Below are positions 43,573 through 54,542 of a stretch of 64,000 nucleotides of DNA, piece by piece. The DNA is from Liopterus haemorrhoidalis (taxonomy: Eukaryota; Arthropoda; Insecta; Coleoptera; Dytiscidae), in contig OZ020612.1 of NCBI GenBank assembly GCA_963971575.1, forward strand, positions 31,165,916 through 31,229,915. The letters run 5' to 3'. The number at the start of each line of letters is the position of its first letter. The stretch's first letter is position 1. The notes below the pieces were generated by a model. It did no database searches, was not told where the DNA came from, and saw only the letters and a list, made by a program, of their open reading frames with translations. The position numbers and the translations under genes were made by a program.

Positions 43573-45679
43573 AAGTACATTTACCGTAACTTTGAAATGA
43601 CGTCACAGTTGAAAAACTCACCTTGTTGCCAATTCGTAAAATGTCAAAAAAAAGTTAGGTTAAATCCAACAAGTTCTAAAAATATATTGAAAACCTATAT
43701 TTCCTATGGAGGAAAGGAATTAATGTAAATTATGATGCAAGCAGTTCTTTCTAACCGATTTGTCGCGAAATTTATGGTTTATATTATATTAAGTGTGTAA
43801 TATAGTATTAAAAAAAAATAAATAAATTTCAGTCTATAAGAATCATCAGAAATATTTGTTTTTAGAAATGTGTCGTGTTCTTTTAATACTTTTTATACAA
43901 TTTACTTCAATTTTTCGCCTGGTGTCACAAGCAAACACATTGACACAGCGGGTTCGGCAAGCAAACGCGGAGTGTTCCGAATCACACTGTTTAACTCCAG
44001 ACCGCTCGAATAAGACCTTTTTTTTGTTTAGAACTTTTCTCGAACGCTCCGAGCTTGCTTTCTGAACTAACTAAATGATATTGGAAAGCAATGATAAAGA
44101 GTCAAATTTTTTATTATTCGAATAAAAATTTTATAATTTCAGATGTTAGATACAATTTTGTTTCGAATAATGAATATTCAAATATTATTTCCAGTCAAAC
44201 AGTTTAATGCCGCTAGCTGCAAGTGTAAATTTCATGAGTATGCTAAAATTACTTTTCGATGATAATAAACCGTTCTACGTAACAGACCTGTAGGTAAAAA
44301 TAATAGAAAATAAAAGAACGTAACAAATGTAAATAGAACATATTTTATTAATCATATATAATATTTGTTTATCGACCAAGATACAAAATTAAATATTGTT
44401 TTTGTTCACTTACATTACAAATTATAAACCCTTTAAAATATACAAACACAATATACAGATAAAAGTACGTTATAGAAATATCACCCATCATATTTGATAT
44501 CTATTACTCTTTTATGAGTTTTAAAAAACCCTTAAAGTTTGGACTCAAACGCTCTGTTAGAAATGGTAGTTTCCTAAGGTACCATTGCAATTTTAAAAAA
44601 TTTACTCTACCAATATCTCAAAAACTATTGCTACGATCACGCTAAAATTTTATATCTAATACTCTTTTATGAGTTTTGCACTGAATGGACATTTATTTTG
44701 AACCTTAGATATAAAAAACCATTAAATTTTGGACTCAAACGCTCTGTTAGAAACGGTAGTTTACAAAGATACCATTGCAGTTTTTAAAAATTAACTCGAC
44801 CAATATCTCAAAAACTATTGTTACGATCAAGATAAAATTTGATATTTACTACTCTTTTATGAGTTTTAAAAAACCCTTAAATTTTAGTCTTAATCACTCT
44901 GTTAGAAATTGTAGTTTACTAAGGGGTACCTTAGTAAACTACCATGTAATTTTATATTAATAGTGTCGACAGTAACATGCTCTCCTAAAATCAAATTAAT
45001 TTTTTAAGAGGCCTCACGTAGAGATGTTGTGTCCTTACTATTACGGTACATCTCATAAATTACATTAGGTATCCCAACTGTTGTAAAATTGTCTAATTCT
45101 ACAACAGATTTAGTACGTGTTCGTTTCTTTTTCGGGCTACTGACAGTTTCACCTCTCGCTTGTTGTGCTGCCATTTTATTTACTTTAGAAATACTGACAT
45201 CTAAAGCAGCTGCAACTCTCTAAAAAGTTAATTAACAATTATTTGTCGAAATATATTCAAGTGAAAAGACCATAGATTTAAACTAAATTTTATATTTACT
45301 CACATCTCTGACGCATTTCACATCCATTAAAGGTCCACCATTGTCTCGCTCTCTTTCAAACTAATTAATAAGAGACAAAACCATCCTTTGAGCACGGCTA
45401 CTAAGAGCTTTGGGCATTTTTACATTTAAATTCCAAATAAATTTAAAAAGAATAAAATATAATGTCACTCTTAATTTTAAGTACCTAAACGTCAACCTTA
45501 CGTCAAAATAACGATTGAACAATCCAATTTAAAACCGACAACACTGTAAAAAACTACCAACATGAAATAAATAAATGTACTAACTAAGTTATGGATTGAT
45601 GTTGATTAAAACATATCATAACGTTGGTACTTAAATTAATCAAGTGTGACGTCATCTCACATTTATTGTGAATGGAGTT
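43573..45679 (-). mobile_element. Element Z, deleted relative of X and Y
   Basis: 2107 bp, TA on both sides (43571-43572, 45680-45681). Left 43573-44486 matches X/Y 3' sequence. Right 44946-45679 matches the X/Y 5' part, including the first transposase exon (45418-45300; usual MPKALSS start near 45418) and exon 2 (45215-45030). The catalytic half of the transposase is replaced by a three-unit tandem repeat and a hairpin (44487-44945). Non-autonomous. Confidence 0.88.
44487..44945. repeat. Tandem ~155-180-bp repeat and hairpin in Z
   Basis: Three degenerate units share ACTCTTTTATGAGTTTT, TTTGGACTCAAACGCTCTGT and AGAAACGGTAGTTT (44500, 44665, 44850). It ends in a perfect 14-bp-arm hairpin, GTAGTTTACTAAGG, loop GGTA, inverse (44911-44942), exactly at the border with X/Y-like sequence. 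Confidence 0.85.
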
Positions 45680-45748
45680 TATGTAACTGGCCACTCACTG
45701 GCTGTTGATGTCTTAAATTAATTAAATAAATAAAATAAACACTGGTCC

Positions 45749-46480
45749 CTAGGTTCGAGGATACTGTCATTTCTACTGACGGATCAAAATCCGGAACCAG
45801 GGTTGGGTGTGCGTTCGTTGTCTTGAACCCACGTGAACAGTTTCAGTACCGTCTGTACTCCATAACGAGTGTTTACAATGCTGAGCTGTACGCTAAGTCG
45901 GTCAAGTGTTATCTTGACGGACTCGCTAAGCGCTCTGAACAGTATTCAAGATCCAGATCCAGTGCATCCTCTTGTACTAAAGATCCGGTTGCTACTCTGT
46001 TGCTACTCTGAGCTGTTTTGGATACCGGGACATGTTGCAAAAGCCGCCTCCCACAGACCTATGATTGATGTGAGTTCCATATTTCCAGATGACGCAAAGA
46101 ATCATCTGAAACATCTGGTTTTAGCCAGATGGCAGCATGAGTGGAGGACAGATTAAGGGAGACGTTACACCATGGGGTTTTTCCTGCAGGATTAACCACA
46201 GGGAGGAAACCGCCATCACACGCCACCGTATAGGTGACTGTTAGTGGACCCATGGACACCTCCTTCGAGGTGAAGAGTCCCCTATCTGTGAGACGTGTAA
46301 CACAGATTTGTCTGTTAACACTTTTTAACTGAGTGTATGCAATTCGAAGATGCCAGGGAGAGGTAAGGAATGTGCTATGTACTGTCAGTTGCTTTAGGTG
46401 ACGACAGGGTACTCCTAGATAGGCTGATACTCTTCCTGAGATAATCGAACTTATTGTTTTATGAGTGAAGTCTTGCACCT
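45749..46480 (+). pseudogene. I-LINE RNase H and C-terminal zinc region
   Basis: RNase H of the I-type LINE: PRFEDTVISTDGSKSG (catalytic Asp), CTAEL/NAEL Glu motif, LTDSLSALNSIQDPDP (Asp), WIPGH (~46020). A deletion removes part of the helix region and the GNEAADAAAK segment that copy 2 keeps (62000-61860). The C-terminal part follows in broken frames (CETCNTDLSV, ~46290). The tail UTR runs to 46758. Confidence 0.8.
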
Positions 46481-46758
46481 TATTTTAATGTGTTCCTAGT
46501 TATTGGCTGGGTTATTCGATAGTAATTGTCCCCTTTACAGCCTCTTACCATCAACCTGAGTCTGTTCAAATTTTCGACTTTTTATATTATTTATTTATGT
46601 TTGTCAGTGCAAGATTTCTTTTATTAAGTATGCGTAAATTTAATGATTTTATCTATTTATTATTGTTTAATTTATTGTTATTTAATGTTAATGGGCTGCG
46701 TTAGGCGCAAATAGCCTTTGTTGCTGTGCGCCAAAAATTTTACTTAACTAACTAACTA

Positions 46759-47263
46759 GAATCGAAGTTACTGTTTTATTTGTGAAGTCTTGCACCTTAT
46801 TTTAATGTGTTCTATTTCTAAACTGTGATATTCTATGGTAATCGGCCACTTTACAGCCTCTTACCATCACCCTGAGTCTGTTCAAATTTTCGAAAAGACT
46901 TTTTATCTTATTTATTTGTATTTGTCTGTGCAAGATTTCTTTTACTGAGTATGTGTAATTTTATTGATTTTATCTATTTATTGATTGTTTACAGTGGCGG
47001 ATTAAGTTGCTTGAGGGCCCTGGACGGTAAAATTAAAATGAGCCCTCTATTATTTTAAATAGAATGGAAATATTTGTATATAGGCTTCGGTAGGCCCCCC
47101 AGCTTCGTGGGCCCCAGGCGGCCGCCCAGTCCGCCCACCGCTTAATTTGGCTCTGATTGTTTAATTTATTGTTTCTAATATGTAGTGTAGTCATTTCAAT
47201 GGGCTTCGTTAGGCGCAAATTGCGTTTGTTGCTGTGCGCCAAAAATTTTAACTAACTAACTAA
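46759..47263 (+). repeat. Second, 5'-truncated I-LINE 3' end in tandem
   Basis: After the first tail (TAACTAACTAACTAG) the sequence restarts as AATCGAAGTTACTGTTTTAT and repeats the whole 3' UTR (GTCTTGCACCTTATTTTAAT, TTTACAGCCTCTTACCATCA, TTGCTGTGCGCCAAAAATTT), ending in another TAAC tail at 47248-47263. A hAT MITE (46992-47155) interrupts it. Confidence 0.88.
46992..47155. mobile_element. 164-bp hAT MITE
   Basis: TSD ATTGTTTA at 46984-46991 and 47156-47163. Ends CAGTGGCGGATTAAG and CTTAATTTGGCTCTG. GC-rich GGCGGCCGCCC core. Non-coding. Confidence 0.9.
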
Positions 47264-47271
47264 CGCTATGG

Positions 47272-47644
47272 CAGCGGTGGACAAACTTTTTTTGAAAAGG
47301 GTCAGTTTGCGTAAATATTATGACTAAAAGGGCCGCACGATCCGCCAAAGATTTTAGAAGTGAGGACCTTTTTTAGGTCATCATTTGGATTTTGGAAGTG
47401 AAGATCTTTTTTGATTTAGGTCATCATCACATGGATTTTAGAAGTGAGGACCTATTTTTTTTAGCTTATCACTTGGATTTTAAAAGTGAACTTTTTTTAG
47501 GACATCACTTGCATTATAAGTGAGGCGAAACGTATATAGCCCGTCTACTAACCAAATACTCTTAAACAGATCAACTGTTAATAACTAATTATTCATGAAA
47601 GGCCGCATGTAACACTATCAAGGGCCACGGTTTGCCCACCGCTG
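47272..47644. mobile_element. hAT MITE with GTGAGGACC-type repeats
   Basis: TIRs CAGCGGTGGACAAACTTTT and its near-inverse GGTTTGCCCACCGCTG. Flanking 8-mers match weakly (CGCTATGG / GTCTATGA). Interior has four copies of a TTTTAGAAGTGAGGACCTTT-like motif. Confidence 0.82.
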
Positions 47645-47900
47645 GTCTATGATAACATAGGCATATATTTATTACTCTCGAGTCCGTAAAAAATTCTAAA
47701 CCACTAAAATAAAACTAATGCTTTAAAATTGTATAGAAATAAAACCCCAAAAACATAAACGGTAAAAACTCAGACAGTCTGGTTTGTAACAAATGTAGTA
47801 CATGAAGTCTGTTTACGGTCAACAATTTATGAGATGGATTAAATGTATCTTAATAAAAATCAATACAGCTTAATAATTATGATATTTTGTCTGTTGCAGG

Positions 47901-48044
47901 TTGTTCTTCACATATCTACTGCATTTTGTCACGCAGATATTGAAGTTTTAGAAGAAAAGATATATCCACCAACAAGAAATCCTGAAGATATAATTAACCT
48001 TGTAAAATGGATGGACGACGAGGCCCTTAACAAAGTTACTCCTA
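47901..48044 (+). CDS. Putative neuropeptide F/NPY-family precursor exon
   Basis: A pyrimidine-rich tract (TTTTGTCTGTTGCAG) ends at 47900, and a donor CTAG|GTAAAT follows 48044. The frame is also open from ATG 47843, which would add a hydrophobic signal-like stretch (SLIIMIFCLLQVVLHIST, then CHA). Whichever start is right, the mature-looking part is EEKIYPPTRNPEDIINLVKW and MDDEALNKVTPR. NPY/NPF precursors have a proline-rich start, an amphipathic helix and an RxRF/RPRF end, with an intron splitting the final Arg codon after two bases. Here the donor falls at that point (phase 2, Arg AG-G). The amidation exon (F-G-basic) was not found downstream. Conserved tyrosines are missing, so it could be another secreted peptide. 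Confidence 0.45.
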
Positions 48045-48049
48045 GGTAA

Positions 48050-48432
48050 ATTTATACTATCACATACCTAAATATTTCAAGTTATAATTACACTTAAGAA
48101 AATTTATTATCAAAACTTATTAATAAATGAGTTTGTACTCAGGGTTCCACACCTACACACCTACTTATCATCACGGGTCCTCCTATAAGCATGCTCTTAG
48201 GCCCTCATATAACCAATACTTCCTGTACTGCATAGTTATCTACATATATTTCTTCTCTCAAAAATACACACATAGTAGAAAAGTGAATAAAAATCAGCAA
48301 ATAATACCGTTATATCTAACTTACAAATAGATTACATAATTATAACATTAATAAAATAATGCAGTAACTTAGCATTAGGTAATTGCAATCAGGAGTTAGC
48401 GGTTAGATAAATTTATTATGGTAGTCGTTAAG
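48050..48432. other. AT-rich non-coding sequence after exon
   Basis: Intron-like AT-rich sequence. The open stretch 48127-48330 has no domain and low-complexity composition. I see nothing supported here. Confidence 0.4.
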
Positions 48433-48900
48433 TTAGGGTCGCTTTTACAAACCTCGGATAAGTAGCGGTATAACTATCTGAGGTATAAGTTTATTCCGAT
48501 GTTTATTCCAACGTTCGCTTTTACAATGCATTTTTTATTCTCGGATAGTTATCCATGGTTTTATTGTAAATAAAATAAAGTTGGTATTGCTTGATACATA
48601 AACTGACAAATTAGAAAAGTCATATTTTAAATTGATATTACTATTAACAACAATCTTTGAGCATGTTTGGGGAAATATTGGGAGATGTTGAAATATTCGA
48701 CTCGGATAATTCTTTTATTGTGTTAGAGCTGCCGCGTTCGTGTCAGCCTCTCGTGTGCAAATATTCATAAAACCGCCCTCTAATAGAATCGAGCCCAAAT
48801 ACCGCCCATGTGTAAATTTTCATACGATCACTCTCTACTGGTAGAATTCTATTAGAATCTTGCGTGCCACTAACATACTGTGGACAAAAAAACGCGAGTA

Positions 48901-50434
48901 TTATCTGTCTCATTTTGTAATACGTAACTAACAGGGAAAGTTCATTTTTTATGTTGTATATTGACAATACATTTATAATTTTATCATAGTTGTTGGGCCC
49001 GCTAGGCGCCCCAATTTTCCAATCCTTCAATTTTAATTAAATTAAATGTAAAAACACAGTTCCTGTGAAATTATCTATGTTTTAGGCCAGCAGGGCCATC
49101 TACAAATTATTTATTGCACTTTTATGCAAATCTAATGCATTGGTTGACCGTATTTTACATGTCGTTGACTGTCCATTATTAATTAACCTGTCGTTGTGAT
49201 AACGTTTTTGAGCGCGAGAATAGACCGCATGGTTTTTATAACCAAAAAACAGTGTTTTTCTCTCAGCTTGTTCCATGTTCTGTATTTAACCCAAAATTTC
49301 AGTGATTATTAAACCGCGTTCGTCAGCCTTACAAACTGACGAACCGAATCAGTGCAACTTTAAAATCTTTGTGTGAAAACCAACTCAGCTGATCTCATCT
49401 CCAGATGAGATATCCGTGTCGAAGGAAGATCTGACCGTCTGCCAGAATCCAGCTAAGTGTCTAACACTGTAGTTTTATTCCTTTATTTATGTATATGAAA
49501 ATATCTTGTTTGAATTTTGTTTATATGAGAATATTGTTTACTCTGGAGTAAGTTCTTGCCGAACTTACTTCATTTCCAGGTTTCATTTTATAATTGTTGT
49601 TAAATTCTTTAGTATAGCCTTCTGCTAATATAATTTAGTAAAAATAATTTTGCATATTATTGTTAATTTGCAAGTATTATCGTTCTAACATTCATAATTG
49701 TAGTTACTATTACATGTGCCTTCAGCTGATATTTCCTTTATTGTTAGTGCAATATCCATTTATTTGCTCCATATTTATTAGTAGTTCTTAGTAAAATTGC
49801 ACTAAAGGTTGGTTTTCACTACCACACTTATACATTTATATTTCTAGTGTTATAAGATTTTGTACTGTAATATTATTATTGTATTGTGTCCGACAAAGTA
49901 CACTGGGCATTTTTGCACCGCACCATATCTTGCCAGGTGTACTTTACATCCAGTGAGTTGAGCCCACGTAAATTTTTATGTTAGGTACATCGTCGATAGG
50001 GATCACCGAGGGAAACGTCGAGCTTCGACTCCTTCTTTCACTATATTTGTGGGCCTGGATTTTACCCTTCTTTCCCCAGCTAGGGCTCACTACCCCTTTT
50101 GTTCTAGTCTCCTAGAACAGCCCCTAGGAGCAGAAGAGTTAAAATCCCCCCTCTCTCCTTAAGGTCGAAACCGCGGCTACTCAACTCACTGCGCCTACGT
50201 CCACAATACGATAGACCACTCCATTTGCTGGCGCGCTGCGCTACCAACATTTATTGGTCCTTCGAGTGAAAAAATCGTTGAACTGTGTAGCTCTGTCGTG
50301 ACCTACGGTTACCACCAATCGTAGGCGGGCGCTACAATAGTATTGGTTCACACGGATACGCTAAAGTCTGTTTACACCACAACAGTCACCAAAGTAACCA
50401 GATCTAGTTTCGTATTACAAATTGAGACGGATTA
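48901..50434. mobile_element. TIR element inside Harbinger-like copy 2
   Basis: 1534 bp, TA at 48899-48900 and 50435-50436. Left end TTATCTGTCTCATTTTGTAA, right end inverted TAATCCGTCTCAATTTGTAA. The empty site GCGAG-TA-ATAAGATT matches copy 1 at 10888-10905. No ORF with a domain. The interior 49960-50340 is GC-richer, with TTGGTCCTTCGAGTGAAAA, which resembles a BEL/Pao leader, but no protein is seen. Confidence 0.78.
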
Positions 50435-50504
50435 TAATAAGATTAAGCATATACAATCTTATTATAATCCGTCTCAATTTGTAATACGAAACTAGATCTG
50501 GTTA
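50395..50504. repeat. Perfect hairpin, 50-bp arms, 10-bp loop
   Basis: Arm 50395-50444 (TAACCAGATCTAGTTTCGTA.., ending ATAATAAGATT) is exactly the inverse of 50455-50504; loop AAGCATATAC. The right arm has no counterpart in copy 1, where AAGCATATAC runs directly into ATATTATGTA. So the right arm is an inserted inverse copy of the preceding 50 bp. Confidence 0.95.
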
Positions 50505-51403
50505 TATTATGTACAGTGGTGGACTGCCAAAACTGAAACAACCAGTTCTCTCAAGAGGAAAATTTCACCGGTTAATAACAGGAGTATTTTTTCACTGTAT
50601 AACAACATTAACAACCAGTTCGCATTTTGAAAAATCTATAAATGAATAACAACCGGTTCATTCGAACTGGCTACAGCCCAGTACTGCATATACACATATA
50701 CAAAAACAGGCATTATGTATACATAGTGTGTTAGATTCGAAGCTCTCAAAGAGCTAGGAGCATATTCCAGCGGTAATTGGCAGCTACTGTCTATTGCTAC
50801 GCTATTAAAAAATAAATAAAATTATTATTTCACAACTGCGTGTAATCAAAACTGCTGAACAAATACATGGATAGCGAAGGATTATTTCGTATGGTAATGT
50901 TTATGTTTTTGAGAATTTCAGGTCACGACTAGCGTCTCTAACATGACCTAATGAATACTTTTTACAGTAGCTGAGACCACCGTGCCTGTGAAGCATGCCC
51001 CATATTTCCGAAAATAAATTCAGAGATACAGGCACTCATTGTAAAGAATCTGAGTCTATGGTTGCAACAGCCATTTTTTTTTTTTTTTTTTTAATCTTTG
51101 CCCGTACTTGGTTGATCTAATGATTCCACACTTTCAAAACAACTGAGCTAACCACTACGCTACTGCAACCACAATTATATAACTCTAATAAAAATTCAAA
51201 TAAAACGTTATAATGTGACATTTATCATAGGTCAATTAAATTTTTTACCGTTGCTGGGTAACAAATACTTATTCACCAATCAGAGCAAGGGAATAACTTA
51301 TACTGCTCTTTATCTGAAGTGTCGTTGGGCTGATAAGATATTCTAGTGTTTATTCCGATGTTTATCCTATCCGAGCTTTACCCAACGATTTTAAAAGCGG
51401 CTC

Positions 51404-53136
51404 TGTGTAGAATATATTATATGATTATTCCACGCATTCTTTAGTAGCTCTTCCTTTACTATTATTATAATATTATGGTGAACTCTTCGGATTTTCGCTC
51501 AACTCTCTGGTTTTCATAATTATACAGAAAGTATGTATAGGTATTATGCTGTACATCATAGTATCTTAGCGATAAAAGTAGGAAGTAGGTTAGTTGAGAC
51601 AAGTCGCCAAATAAACATTATAATGTGAAAAAAAAAAATGTTTAGCCCCGGATATCGTTTATATTTTATTGATTTTTTTTAATTATAAAAAAATCGATTT
51701 TTATATTAATTTTATAATAAATAAATAAAAAAAAAATAGTTATTCAAACTTGATTTTTAACATTTATTCGGGTCTATTCACTAGACGTTCCTAAAAATAA
51801 AATAAAAAACTTGTGTAAATTTTTTAAGATGTTTTTTAAATGTTATTCACTATCTCATGATTTAAGAAACCCGGTAAAAATACAAGATTTAAGATGTTCT
51901 AACGGACAATGTTAATGTTCACTATGAACTGTCTGCAAGTAACTTGAAAAGGTACGTAGTATCTTACTATTTTATTAATACGCAAAAATGATGGATGAAG
52001 TTTATAAACTTCATCGCTTCATTGATTTATAAATCAAAACCCACAATTATTGATTAAAAGGAGATTATTTCCAGAGAAATGTATAGAGTAGAGTTCACCC
52101 AAATAAGAAAAAAACTCACTTTATCTGCGCAAAGAACGCGTTTTGATTTCGACTTGATCCATTTGATAAAATAGGAGTGTTGCAAATTCTGATAAATCAT
52201 GCGAGTTTTCTTCGAACACTCAAGATAATGTTTTCTCGTCGGGTAATATTCACGAGTGGATTCTTGTTTGCGCATTCATCATATTTTACACGTGTTCTAA
52301 ATAATATTCATTCGGATTTTGACGTAGAATACGTCTTTGTTCGAAGATGGTACAGGTTTGCATACCCACTGAGCAAATAAAGAAGAGAAATTATGTTAAA
52401 ACATGGAAACACAACCATGCTAATCCGGTTAATCTGGCCAGAATGTTAAATAAATATATTATATGGAAACATAGTTATTTCAGAATAAATATAATTTTTA
52501 TAGATGCAGTCTGAAATATGATAACAAATATACTAACGCATAAATCAGTTCATTTGTGTGTCTACACGTATGTATGTATATTCCATCAAAACTAAAAAAT
52601 GGTTCCACCGATTTAATAAATAAATACACCAGTTCATGGCATCATTTATGGTAAAATATGTATGTTTTTATGAAACTCAGGATCCTTGAATTTTTTAAAA
52701 ATAATTAAGATCAGTCAGAATGCTTTAAGTTATATGAAACTAATTCCTTATAAACATAAATGTTTAAAACTTTGTTCTTAATTATCGTACGAGAGTCTTG
52801 TTTGCACCAACGTGTTTAGAGAATCTTTCCGCAGTCTATAGCCGCTTTTTTGTGCCTTAAAACTTAATATAATTTTTATAAACAAATAAAAAACACTGGA
52901 GCGCTTTGCAATAATAAGCATCCAAGAGAAGCGTGCAATTATGTTGACAGCTGAGATAATTCATTTGTGGTGGGGATAATATGCGACGTTAATTCATAGA
53001 TTTCATAAAAAAGTATAATATAAAGTAAATTATAGCCCACAAAGATATCATACGTTTTAAACGCGAATTTTTCTTCATTCTTATTATTTTTTAGGACAGG
53101 TTTTTAATTTTTTTATTATTCTTGACATGCAGAAAA
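51404..53136. other. Intergenic or intronic AT-rich sequence
   Basis: No supported gene. Open stretches at 52054-52275 and 52177-52380 overlap on opposite strands and lack domains. A Helitron-type repeat fragment at about 52540-52690 (GTATGTATGTATATTCC, AATACACCAGTTCATGGCAT) resembles 36240-36390. Confidence 0.4.
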
Positions 53137-53300
53137 TCTATACTTATATAAAAATTAGTTCGTTTGTATGTATGCATGTTACGTCCAATCTAAAGAACGC
53201 CTTCACAGACTATAAAAATAAAAGGAAAAAATACACCAGCGTGTTCATGGCATCGTATATTGTAAAATTTACCTGATTGGACGATTTTCAGGGTACCAAA
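53137..53300 (+). repeat. Helitron-type 5' end fragment
   Basis: AATCTATACTTATATAAAAA then GTTCGTTTGTATGTATGCAT, the form of insect Helitron 5' termini (TC after A). Then AAATACACCAGCGTGTTCAT and GGCATCGTATATTG, shared with 52625 and 36345. No 3' end was found. Confidence 0.5.
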
Positions 53301-53399
53301 ATAGATTCTAAAAATACAACTAAACGAAAGCGTTAAAATTATATGGAAAAAGTATCAATTCTAAGCACCATGTACCTAATTATCATAGCAGCCGTTGAT

Positions 53400-53760
53400 A
53401 GGCAGAGATGGAAGGGAAGGTTTGGAACATACACCGGACACGTCATACACGCATACTACGAATAACAGAGGAAATCGAAAAAGGATTCGAATCGAAACAG
53501 TTCACTGCCATTCTCTTCGTAGATGTCGCCCAAGCTTTCGATAAAGTCTGGATCGAGGGGATCAAATATAAACTACTAACACTCAAGCTTCCATTGTATT
53601 TAAAGTCAATTCTATTTGCATTCTTAGTAGATCGAACATTCCCCGTTACAATAAATAACAAAAAATCACCTCGAAAGAAAATAAAGGCCGGCGTTCCTCA
53701 AGGGAGTATCCTAGGCCCTGTACTTTCCATTATTATAAGCCATTAGTTAAAGACTTTATT
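53400..53760 (+). pseudogene. Jockey-type LINE RT fragment
   Basis: 112-aa open frame: RILRITEEIEKGFESKQFTA, ILFVDVAQAFDKVWIEGIKY (first catalytic Asp), LFAFLVDRTFPVTINNKKSP, KAGVPQGSILGPVL. It ends before the second catalytic motif, then ENLQNIINN-like sequence near 53770. The endonuclease and FADD block are absent. Confidence 0.85.
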
Positions 53761-54456
53761 AAAGAACTTACAAAATATCATTAATAACCTAATACTTAGT
53801 GAAGGTGCAGTGAAGTATGACCTGGGACAAAAAGGTATACAAAAAAGACTAAAAAGACGACTACCCCAAAACAATTAAGTTAAAATAAAGTTAATTTTTG
53901 TGTTTAACAAATGTGTTCTTAAAAATCAAAATTTCCAGTATGTTTTTATATTTAAAGGTAGTTATGTAATCCTCATGTTAAAGTAGCTAAACGAAATTTA
54001 TATATATCAGTGCTGTGAATTTATGAATTTGTAGACATGTTGAACCGGCAATAATAAATTTAAAAAAAAGTAAATAAACATTTATGCAAGCATATTATGC
54101 ATGCAGACCTGGGAGAACCAGCTCTACGTTGCCTGTTTAAGGGTGAGTAAAAGCATAGATGGTTTCATTTGTTCACCGAAAGACCACGTGACCTACACGA
54201 GCACCACAAAGGAAGAAACTATGTTTACAAAGAAGTTATATAGACGAGAAGATTTATTAAAAGTCATGATGATTTATTTTATTATCAACTTAATCGAGCG
54301 ATCTTAATTGAACTTATCTCGTGCAAAGAACGGGTACTCTGCTTGTATGACATAACTTTAAACACGAAAAAAGCTACTACAAATCCTCAAAACCAAATTT
54401 TTCGCTCCTTAAGGAATGCATAAATGGTGCAAGACAACCATTTAAAATATTGACTG

Positions 54457-54542
54457 GTGCAACTGGGCATAAATTAATATATATATATATATATATACTG
54501 ACGATTAAATAAGAACATTTTATATCTATATATATATATATA
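54457..54542. repeat. Direct repeat unit A (paired with 55279)
   Basis: GCAACTGGGCATAAATTAAT, (AT)n, ACTGACGATTAAATAAGAAC, TTTTATATCTATATAT. Near-identical to 55281-55350, about 820 bp apart. Confidence 0.85.

Larger units (their letters stand above)
39302..45748 (+). mobile_element. Jockey-like LINE inserted in I-LINE, itself interrupted
   Basis: RT starts at 39302 with GVPQGxHLGPLLF-like sequence and LLFADDLKIFKSIDSQ, up to MTFTRKRAVF (39577). It resumes near 42822 with YPYKLNNVEIKKVNLTKDLG, the expected next segment, to the stop at 43491. Its 3' UTR continues to an A-rich (AAAT)n-like tail at about 45720-45748, where I-LINE RNase H resumes. CR1-like LINE (39580-42820) and element Z (43573-45679) are inside it. 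The two-part reading is inference from motif continuity. Confidence 0.7.
36640..46758 (+). mobile_element. I-type LINE, copy 1, interrupted
   Basis: Non-LTR retrotransposon with endonuclease (36870-37547, 37742-38030), RT (38050-39300) and RNase H plus C-terminal region (45749-46480), ending in a TAAC-type tail (46743-46758). A MITE interrupts at 37557-37741. A Jockey-like LINE with further insertions separates RT from RNase H (39302-45748); about 150 bp of I-LINE, present in copy 2 (62440-62280), is missing at that junction. Endonuclease, RT, RNase H order defines the I group. Confidence 0.88.
48436..51403. mobile_element. Harbinger-like element, copy 2
   Basis: Same family as 10349-11902: start GGGTCGCTTTTACAAACC, end TTTTAAAAGCGGCTC, many shared internal blocks (GGATAGTTATCCATGGTTTT, CAGCCTCTCGTGTGCAAATA, ACCAGTTCTCTCAAGAG). 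Left TTA (48433-48435); right TSD is degraded. It is about 2.97 kb because of an inserted TIR element (48901-50434) and a hairpin. It lies just downstream of the peptide exon, possibly in its intron. Confidence 0.78.

Noticed and set aside
49900..50340. BEL/Pao-like leader sequence
   Set aside because: Only one short motif resembles it; no LTR pair or protein is visible.
52353..52378. Acceptor-like CAG followed by G-TTT-GCA, considered as the amidation exon for the 47901 exon
   Set aside because: It would give Arg-Phe-Ala, lacking the Gly needed for amidation, and the preceding tract is purine-rich.
53417..53460. AAG followed by G-TTT-GGA, also considered as the amidation exon
   Set aside because: Gives Arg-Phe-Gly but no basic residue next, no pyrimidine tract, and overlaps a LINE RT.
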